NCBI GenBank assembly: GCA_020636215.1 | Contig: JACJYG010000006.1 | Span: 930,001-994,000, forward strand | Origin: Lewinellaceae bacterium | GTDB taxonomy: Bacteria; Bacteroidota; Bacteroidia; Chitinophagales; Saprospiraceae | DNA length: 64,000 bases | Direction of reading: 5' to 3' | In this document: piece after piece, positions 58,343-64,000 of the stretch | How positions within the stretch are numbered: position 1 is the stretch's first letter | How the letters are laid out: the number at the start of each line of letters is the position of its first letter | Position numbers and translations under genes: made by a program | Notes under the pieces: generated by a model | Seen by the model: the letters and a program-made list of their open reading frames with translations, nothing else | Told to the model about the DNA's origin: nothing | The model's database searches: none

Positions 58343-59995
58343 ATGCTAAAACGAAGCTGCCGGTTCTTCCTTTTTTTTATTATCCTATCTCAGTTTTTGG
58401 GGACATTGAGCGCCGCCACGGGGCGCTATCGTTGCATGTGGCGGGATGACCCCGCAACTACTATGGTTATTGGATGGGATCAGGCATCCGGCAGCGCCCC
58501 TGAATTATATTATGATGTAGTCGACTTTGGCAAGCAGGTTTCCGCTTACCGTTTCAAACAACAACCCGATCGCATTATCGCTGCTAAGGGCATGAACAAC
58601 CATTTCGTCCGCCTAATGGGTTTGAAGCCGAATACTGTTTATTATTTTGTTATCAAGGACACAGAAGGGGTCAGTCAGCGGCTGTCTTTTAAAACAGCAC
58701 CGGATACACCCAAGGAGCGTTTATCCATTATCGCTGGCGGGGATTCCCGCAACAATCGCGAGGCCCGGCGCGATGCTAACCGGCTGGTTAGCAAACTGCG
58801 GCCCCACTTTATCATCTTCGACGGTGATATGACTGGTGGCGACACCTTTGAGGAATGGCGGGAATGGTTTGACGACTGGCAGGAGACTATTGGAAGTGAT
58901 GGGCGTTTGTTTCCGGTCGTTGTTGCCCGTGGCAACCATGAAGCAGCCAACAGTTCCATTACCGAGTTGTTCGATGTCAGTAGCGCTGATGTCTATTATG
59001 CACTAACGTTCGGCGGTAACCTCTTCCGTATTTATACACTCAATTCACTCATCCCGCCAGGTGGTAGCCAGCGCATTTGGCTGGAAGGCGACCTGAGCGC
59101 CAACCAGGATGTGGCCTGGCGGATGGCGCAGTACCATCATGCTATTCGCCCCCATACCCTCAAAAAGCCGGAAAAAGACGAATTGTTACTCAACTGGGCG
59201 ACTCTTTTCTACAAATACCAGGTAGCACTCGCTATGGAATCAGATGCTCATGTGGTAAAACTTACATATCCCATCCGGCCCTCCCGCGAACCGGGCAGTG
59301 AGGAAGGGTTTATCCGGGACGATGAAGCCGGCACCGTTTATATTGGCGAAGGATGCTGGGGAGCGCCTTTGCGGGAGGCTAATGATAACAAATCCTGGAC
59401 GCGCGCCAGTGGAAGTTTCAATCAATTCAAGTGGATTTTTGTCGACCAGGAAAAAATAGAGATCCGGACTATTCGGACTGACGGCGCTCGCCAGGTGGCT
59501 GAAGTGAGCCATAGCAATATTTTTGAGCCGCCGTTCGGGCTGGTCATCTGGAATCCTGCTGCCGGTGATGTTGTGGTCATCCGAAACCGGCAGAACCAAC
59601 ATTCGGCTCCGCAGGTTGCCCGGCAGGAGGCTTCTCCGCCTTCGCATACTGAACCATCTCGTCCCGCTGCTGCTGCTGCTGCTGCTGTCCTGCCGGCTGA
59701 TGACGAACCGGAACCCAACCCTTCCGATCCCAATGACTGGTCGGTATTCCCCAAACTCATGCCCGATGAAGGAGGTAATGTGGTGGTAAAATACAAACTG
59801 CAACGGGGATGCGATGTGAGTATGCAGCTTATCAACGCCCAATGGCGGGAGATGGCCCGGATCGAATTTCCCCGACAACCGGTCGGAGAAGCGATCAAAA
59901 GCCTTGATATGAGCCGGGTGCCGGCCGGCCGGTATCTGCTGGTCATCAAAGGCAATGGGGATCTGGTGCGCCGATATCAATTGGTGGTGCGCTGA
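58343..59995 (+). CDS. Secreted purple-acid-phosphatase-like metallophosphoesterase
   Basis: A 550-residue exported protein. The ATG at 58343 begins a signal peptide (MLKRSCRFFLFFIILSQFLG, cleavage near LSAA); the in-frame start at 58217 is rejected. Residues about 25-120 form a fibronectin III-like N domain typical of purple acid phosphatases. The metallophosphoesterase domain (about 125-350) shows the metal-binding motifs GGDSR, FDGDMTGGD and ARGNHEA and later QYHHAIRP; the last motif, normally GHxH, reads SDAHVV, so one ligand may differ. A Pro/Ala-rich linker with eight Ala (about 455-480) leads to a C-terminal beta domain of about 80 residues (VVVKYKLQRGCDVSMQLIN to RYLLVIKGNG) resembling a T9SS type A tail. 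It probably hydrolyses phosphate esters outside the cell. Confidence 0.82.
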   Translation: MLKRSCRFFLFFIILSQFLGTLSAATGRYRCMWRDDPATTMVIGWDQASGSAPELYYDVVDFGKQVSAYRFKQQPDRIIAAKGMNNHFVRLMGLKPNTVYYFVIKDTEGVSQRLSFKTAPDTPKERLSIIAGGDSRNNREARRDANRLVSKLRPHFIIFDGDMTGGDTFEEWREWFDDWQETIGSDGRLFPVVVARGNHEAANSSITELFDVSSADVYYALTFGGNLFRIYTLNSLIPPGGSQRIWLEGDLSANQDVAWRMAQYHHAIRPHTLKKPEKDELLLNWATLFYKYQVALAMESDAHVVKLTYPIRPSREPGSEEGFIRDDEAGTVYIGEGCWGAPLREANDNKSWTRASGSFNQFKWIFVDQEKIEIRTIRTDGARQVAEVSHSNIFEPPFGLVIWNPAAGDVVVIRNRQNQHSAPQVARQEASPPSHTEPSRPAAAAAAAVLPADDEPEPNPSDPNDWSVFPKLMPDEGGNVVVKYKLQRGCDVSMQLINAQWREMARIEFPRQPVGEAIKSLDMSRVPAGRYLLVIKGNGDLVRRYQLVVR

Positions 59996-60072
59996 CCGCC
60001 TCGTTTTCCTATTCCCTTCCCCCCATCTTCTGTAGGTAAAGTTTTGTAGCTTTGGGCAGCAAAACCCAAAGT

Positions 60073-61047
60073 ATGGTCCAATCGCTCAGCACAATTCAGG
60101 GAGTTATAGAGACGGAATTGACGGCTTTCGAGGCCCGTTTCCGGGAGTCTATGCGCAGCCCTGTGCCCCTGCTGGATAAGATCACTTTTTATATTGTGCG
60201 CCGTAAAGGCAAGCAGGTACGCCCTATGTTCGTCTTCCTTTCCGCAAAACTATGCGGGGAAGTGAACGATGCCACCTACACCGCCGCATCTTTGGTGGAA
60301 CTCCTTCATACCGCCACATTGGTGCATGACGATGTGGTGGATGATTCCTTTGAACGCCGGGGTTTTTTCTCTATTAATGCCTTGTGGAAAAACAAGATCG
60401 CAGTGCTTGTAGGGGATTATCTCTTTTCTCAGGGTATGTTGGTCGCCTTGCGCAACAAACAGTATCGTCTGCTGGAAATCGTTTCGGACGCCGTGAAAGC
60501 TATGAGCGAAGGCGAACTGTTACAGATTGAAAAAGCCCGTCGCCTGGATATCGAAGAGGAGATATATTATGAGATCATCCGCCAGAAAACAGCTTCTCTG
60601 ATCGCGTCGGCCTGTGGCGCCGGGGCAGCCTCCACGAATCAGGATGAGGCCGTGATCGAACGGATGCGCCTCTTTGGGGAAAAGATCGGAATCGCTTTCC
60701 AGATCCGGGATGACCTCTTTGATTTCGGAACGGATGATGTGGGCAAGCCACTTGGCATCGACATCAAGGAAAAGAAGATGACTCTGCCGCTCATCTATGC
60801 GTTGAAAAACACGACCTCCGCCGAGCGTCGGCATATCATCAATCTTATTCGCAGGCATAGTGAGAAACCAGATAAAGTCAGGGAAGTTGTGGATTTCGTC
60901 CGGGCCAGCGGAGGGTTGGAATACGCCCGGCAGGCTATGCGTGATTTCCGCAGCCAGGCTTTCGAATTACTGAAAAGTTTTCCGGAATCCCCGGTTCGGC
61001 AGGCCTTGGAAGATCTGGTGTTTTTTGTGACGGACCGGGAGCGGTAA
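60073..61047 (+). CDS. Polyprenyl synthetase (trans-isoprenyl diphosphate synthase)
   Basis: A 324-residue enzyme that condenses isopentenyl diphosphate with allylic diphosphates to make long-chain prenyl diphosphate, probably for the menaquinone side chain. The two Asp-rich motifs are VHDDVVDD (first, with the chain-length region before it) and FQIRDDLFDF (second); GKQVRP, GDYLFSQG and the KT of IIRQKTASLI are also present. The start is the ATG at 60073; an upstream TTG at 60052 is rejected. A TAGCTTTG box at 60047-60054 is a possible -7 element, but it lies within 20 bases of the ATG and no TTG pairs with it. Octaprenyl or heptaprenyl specificity cannot be decided. It converges with the NfeD-like gene. 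Confidence 0.92.
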   Translation: MVQSLSTIQGVIETELTAFEARFRESMRSPVPLLDKITFYIVRRKGKQVRPMFVFLSAKLCGEVNDATYTAASLVELLHTATLVHDDVVDDSFERRGFFSINALWKNKIAVLVGDYLFSQGMLVALRNKQYRLLEIVSDAVKAMSEGELLQIEKARRLDIEEEIYYEIIRQKTASLIASACGAGAASTNQDEAVIERMRLFGEKIGIAFQIRDDLFDFGTDDVGKPLGIDIKEKKMTLPLIYALKNTTSAERRHIINLIRRHSEKPDKVREVVDFVRASGGLEYARQAMRDFRSQAFELLKSFPESPVRQALEDLVFFVTDRER

Positions 61048-61117
61048 GGAAGATTAATTAATCGGTTTTGGTTAGGGGCAGGGGCCGTAATGGCCGATTG
61101 GTGTATTTGAAAACCGT

Positions 61118-61726
61118 TCAAATCCTTCCACCAAACTGATGTTCATGGGGATAGCCCTTATCTTCAACAGGTTCCACTAGCAGAATGCGTTCATCAATGA
61201 TGCCAATGACCCGGATGGCGGCGCCAGGTTCCAGTTCTTTTCCGGCAGTGATGGCTTCCAGTTCGTAAGGGGTGCCCCTCATTTCGAGGTGTACTTTTCC
61301 GAAGCCGTTTCGGTGAGGGGGAATCGGTTCCAGGACTTTGCCGGTTCGAAGTAGCAGCCGTTCTCCATTATGGTGGCTACGCCGCGGAGCGAGCCGCAGC
61401 AGGAGAAAGGTAATCGCTTTAGCCAGGGCAGCGGCTATCAGGCCGGCAGCCGAACTAAAGAGCAACAACAGCTTTGTCGGTATACCCTGGTGGTAGAGAA
61501 TCAGCGCAACCCAACCAAAGGCGGTAAAAAAATTGAGAACAACCCTGGCGTTGAAGAAAGAAGAAGGCGTGTCTTCCGGTTCTTCGTCTGCATCTCTGTC
61601 CGGGGCGAACAGGCTCATCACCAATAGTATGCCCAGTAGCAAAGTGGATACCATGGCAACCAGCCAGAAGGCTTGTTCGACCCAGCTTTGAGCTTTCCAC
61701 AATTCACCAAACAGGGACACACGCAT
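61118..61726 (-). CDS. NfeD-like membrane protein
   Basis: A 202-residue membrane protein. Two or three hydrophobic segments (about 20-42, 64-83 and 88-110) are followed by a beta-rich C-terminal domain (about 122-190) with TGKVLEPIPPHRNG, GKVHLEMRG and IRVIGIIDERILLVEPV, the OB-fold pattern of NfeD-type proteins. NfeD proteins usually partner with a stomatin/flotillin-like protein in membrane microdomains; no such gene is adjacent here. The frame is open to 61747 using TTG, but the ATG at 61726 is preferred. The assignment is by pattern of helices plus OB-fold and is moderately secure. Confidence 0.65.
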   Translation of the reverse strand: MRVSLFGELWKAQSWVEQAFWLVAMVSTLLLGILLVMSLFAPDRDADEEPEDTPSSFFNARVVLNFFTAFGWVALILYHQGIPTKLLLLFSSAAGLIAAALAKAITFLLLRLAPRRSHHNGERLLLRTGKVLEPIPPHRNGFGKVHLEMRGTPYELEAITAGKELEPGAAIRVIGIIDERILLVEPVEDKGYPHEHQFGGRI

Positions 61727-62148
61727 ACGAAATATTCTCTGAACCAAAGCCCCTTTTCCGGGCCAGGATATAGAATTCAGATGAAAAGTTAAAGCTTGCT
61801 GGCCGCTAATTCATATGCTATCGGCCAAGGCGTGGGCTTTATCGGCAAAGAGCGCTGATAGCCGTCCAAATAAGCCGGCCCAGCGGAAAATTCCCGAAAT
61901 AAATGGCCGATAGTTTGTACCTTTGCCTTCGGCAGCAAGCAGCGCATTCGCCCTTTTGAAAGGCATTCCCTGACACTATTATTTCCATTATGTAATAAGC
62001 GAGGATGCCGCTCCGGTAGCGCTACCCTCCCTTTCTAAACAACGGCCTGGCTGCCGGCAACTATCCGCCGTACAACAACGCTGCAAAGCGTTACTTGAGG
62101 AGCATTTTTCAAAGTCCAGGAAATTCTTCGTCACCAAACATAGATTAA
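61727..62148. other. Divergent intergenic region before prs
   Basis: No gene is seen in these 422 bases. A perfect TACCTTTG box lies at 61918-61925 on the plus strand but has no TTG at the right distance; if used, prs would have a leader of about 215 bases. No riboswitch was recognised. Confidence 0.4.
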
Positions 62149-63090
62149 ATGTCCAGTAATCAAGAAGTTAAACTTTTTTCCGGGACGACCTCCGCGTATC
62201 TGGCAGAGCGCATAGCAGATCATTACGGACATCCGCTAGGCGATATCAAAGTACACCGATTTAGCGATGGGGAAATGCAGCCGGTCATCAATGAATCGGT
62301 GCGAGGGGCTTATGTGTTTTTCATACAATCCACTTTTCCGCCCACCGAAAACCTGATGGAACTGCTGTTGATGATCGATGCCGCCAAACGGGCTTCCGCA
62401 GGCTACATAACGGCGGTAATCCCTTATTTTGGCTACGCCCGCCAGGATCGTAAGGATAAGCCCAGGGTGCCCATTTCTGCCAAGTTGATTGCCAACCTGA
62501 TGGAGGCCGCCGGCGCCGACCGCGTTATGACAATGGACTTTCACGCCGACCAGATACAGGGTTTTTTTGATATCCCGGTTGACCACCTAAAGAGTGAAGC
62601 AATCTATATCCCTTATCTGCAGGAACTCGACCTGAGCAATGTGATCTTTGCTTCTCCCGATGTGGGGGGCACCAAAAGGGCCCGGACTTATTCCAAACAC
62701 TTCCGCAAGAGCCTGGTTATCTGTGATAAGTACCGCAAGCGCGCCAACGAAGTGGCGGAGATGACCGTGATCGGCGACGTAAAGGATGCCGATGTTATCC
62801 TGGTCGACGACCTGGTTGATACCGCCGGTACGCTCTGCCGGGCGGCCAAAGTGCTGATCGAGAAAGGAGCGCGCAGTGTGCGGGCAATGTGTACGCACCC
62901 CGTCTTGTCTGGTGATGCCTACGATAAGATCGAAAATTCCTTGCTGGACGAACTCATCGTTTGTGATACGATCCCCCTTCGGCAGGAATCCAGTAAGATT
63001 AAGGTCCTTTCTGCTGCTAAGCTTTTTTCTCGGGCTATTCGCAATACCCACGAGCATCGCTCCATATCAGCTTTGTTCGTAGAAGGCTAA
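62149..63090 (+). CDS. prs: Ribose-phosphate pyrophosphokinase
   Basis: A 313-residue cytoplasmic enzyme that makes PRPP from ribose 5-phosphate and ATP, the precursor for nucleotides, His, Trp and NAD. Conserved parts: FSDGEMQPVINESVRG near the N terminus, the flexible-loop region GYARQDRKDKPR, the divalent-cation site MDFHADQIQGFF, and the PRPP-binding loop VILVDDLVDTAGTL. The length is that of class I enzymes. rplY follows 140 bases downstream with its own promoter-like site; prs-rplY neighbourhood is common in bacteria. Confidence 0.95.
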   Translation: MSSNQEVKLFSGTTSAYLAERIADHYGHPLGDIKVHRFSDGEMQPVINESVRGAYVFFIQSTFPPTENLMELLLMIDAAKRASAGYITAVIPYFGYARQDRKDKPRVPISAKLIANLMEAAGADRVMTMDFHADQIQGFFDIPVDHLKSEAIYIPYLQELDLSNVIFASPDVGGTKRARTYSKHFRKSLVICDKYRKRANEVAEMTVIGDVKDADVILVDDLVDTAGTLCRAAKVLIEKGARSVRAMCTHPVLSGDAYDKIENSLLDELIVCDTIPLRQESSKIKVLSAAKLFSRAIRNTHEHRSISALFVEG

Positions 63091-63123
63091 GTTGTTTTTT
63101 TGTCTATGATTTTCTACTTTCGC

Positions 63124-63154
63124 TTTCTCGTTTAAGAGGAAATAGCTATCTTTG
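63124..63154 (+). promoter_or_regulatory. Candidate promoter of rplY
   Basis: TATCTTTG at 63147-63154 matches TAnnTTTG fully; TTTC at 63124-63127, 19 bases upstream, differs from TTTG by one base. The start would be near 63161, 70 bases before the ATG at 63231. Confidence 0.45.
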
Positions 63155-63230
63155 CGTGCCTTTTCAGGGCTTGCCGCCAATTGGTGGCAGAATCGAGAGA
63201 AAAAGCATTAATTGACAAAGTCAATAGATC

Positions 63231-63830
63231 ATGGAAATAGTTGCTGTTAAGGGCCAATTGCGGCCAGGCCTGGGCAAGAAAGTTGCAAAATCAGTAAGGA
63301 ATGAAGGCCGCATTCCCTGTGTATTATACGGTGGAGACGAAATCGTCCACTTTTCCACAGTGCTGAAAGAGATAAAAGCCATTGTATATACCCCCGATTT
63401 CAAAGTGGCGGAGTTGGCTATCGATGGTAAGTCCTATCGCGCCATTCTGAAGGAAGTTCAGTGGCATCCGGTAACGGACAATATCATCCATATCGATTTT
63501 CTGCGGTTGGTGGAAGGCCATCCGATTAAGATCGAAATTCCACTGCGCTTCAAAGGGGTTTCCCCCGGTGTACGCGCCGGTGGCAAACTGCAACAAAAGC
63601 TGCGCCGTGTGTTGATCAAAGCCATGCCGGAGCATGTGGTGGGTGAAATGACAGTCGATATCTCCAAGCTGGAATTGGGCCAATCCATTCGGGTTCGTGA
63701 TATCGTCATCGAAGAGGAAGGTGTCGAGATCCTGAACTCTCCGGGGGTACCCGTGGCGACGATCGAGATCCCGCGCGCACTGCGTTCTGCTACGGCTGCT
63801 GCTGAAAAAGCTGCCGGCACCAAGAAGTAG
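63231..63830 (+). CDS. rplY: 50S ribosomal protein L25 (CTC form)
   Basis: A 199-residue protein of the long L25/TL5/CTC type that binds 5S rRNA in the large ribosomal subunit. The L25 domain (about 1-95) shows GQLRPGLGKKVAKSVRNEGR, IPCVLYGG and the strand VQWHPVTDNIIHIDFL; the C-terminal TL5 domain (about 96-185) contains IPLRFKGVSPGVRAGG and SIRVRDI. The tail is Ala/Lys-rich. It follows prs and is followed by a 13-bp perfect hairpin. Confidence 0.95.
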   Translation: MEIVAVKGQLRPGLGKKVAKSVRNEGRIPCVLYGGDEIVHFSTVLKEIKAIVYTPDFKVAELAIDGKSYRAILKEVQWHPVTDNIIHIDFLRLVEGHPIKIEIPLRFKGVSPGVRAGGKLQQKLRRVLIKAMPEHVVGEMTVDISKLELGQSIRVRDIVIEEEGVEILNSPGVPVATIEIPRALRSATAAAEKAAGTKK

Positions 63831-63863
63831 TACTCATCCTTTATTTAGCATATTCTAATACCA

Positions 63864-63902
63864 CAAAGAGGTGTAATGGCCCGACAGCCTTACACCTCTT
63901 TG
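63864..63902 (+). terminator. Perfect 13-bp hairpin after rplY
   Basis: CAAAGAGGTGTAA (63864-63876) pairs perfectly with TTACACCTCTTTG (63890-63902). The T run is short (three T inside the stem), so it may be a weak terminator or a hairpin at the transcript end. Confidence 0.55.
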
Positions 63903-63915
63903 CGTATTTCCGCCT

Positions 63916-64000
63916 ATGAAAGATCTTCGCGTAACCCTTGTTCAAAGCCATCTCCATTGGGAAGACAAAGGCGCCAATCTGGCTGCTTTCACCGAAAAAT
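63916..64000 (+). CDS. Nitrilase-family amidohydrolase, 5' end only
   Basis: The first 28 codons (MKDLRVTLVQSHLHWEDKG then ANLAAFTEK) of a gene cut by the window end. The start with a beta strand, VTLVQ, then a conserved WEDK..N is typical of carbon-nitrogen hydrolases of the YafV/omega-amidase type, which hydrolyse 2-oxoglutaramate. The assignment rests on only 28 residues. Confidence 0.5.
   Translation, partial: MKDLRVTLVQSHLHWEDKGANLAAFTEK

Overview
The window is a chromosomal segment of a Bacteroidota bacterium, most likely from the Saprospiria (Lewinella/Phaeodactylibacter-like). The placement is inference, resting on C-terminal type IX secretion (T9SS) sorting domains, very large repeat-rich surface proteins, promoters of the TTG-N~20-TAnnTTTG type, few Shine-Dalgarno sites, and the general gene content. 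No rRNA, tRNA or CRISPR array was recognised.

Layout. 1-800: the end of an outer-membrane beta-barrel gene, then a gene-free stretch with a textbook promoter and a terminator that may encode a small RNA. 805-15249: a signalling and enzyme block with three two-component systems (LuxR regulator plus TPR kinase; OmpR regulator plus short kinase; propeller kinase plus LytTR regulator), a 2OG-oxygenase / SET methyltransferase / aspartoacylase-like cluster, a GNAT-nitrilase fusion and a PPK2 polyphosphate kinase. 15606-21200: an unusual locus with two tandem helical-repeat (TPR-like) paralogues, at least four very short ORFs sharing a C-terminal motif close to [VI][IV]I[IG]D, an unrecognised Cys-containing protein and a MITE-like element. 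21382-49630: five or six secreted surface proteins, including a 4566-residue protein, thrombospondin type 3 (TSP3) calcium-binding repeat proteins and a 2416-residue HYR/cohesin-like/T9SS protein. 49822-64000: ordinary metabolism and housekeeping (mtnA, trkA-trkH, LMW phosphatase, P450, glyA, a secreted phosphoesterase, a polyprenyl synthase, an NfeD-like protein, prs, rplY and the start of a nitrilase), interrupted by a striking 9-bp minisatellite.

How the genes work together. The surface proteins carry signal peptides and several share domains, so they probably build an extracellular, calcium-stabilised layer or adhesin set. Only some carry the usual T9SS type A tail; two others share a different C-terminal domain. 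One of those two is broken by rearrangement inside its repeats, which could be biological or an assembly artefact.

The best candidate for an undescribed system is the short-peptide family with the tandem TPR-like paralogues at 15606-20736. Three of the peptide genes have their own promoter with identical TTG-N20-TA spacing. The layout recalls TPR receptor/peptide pairs of Firmicutes (RRNPP), but that function is inference.
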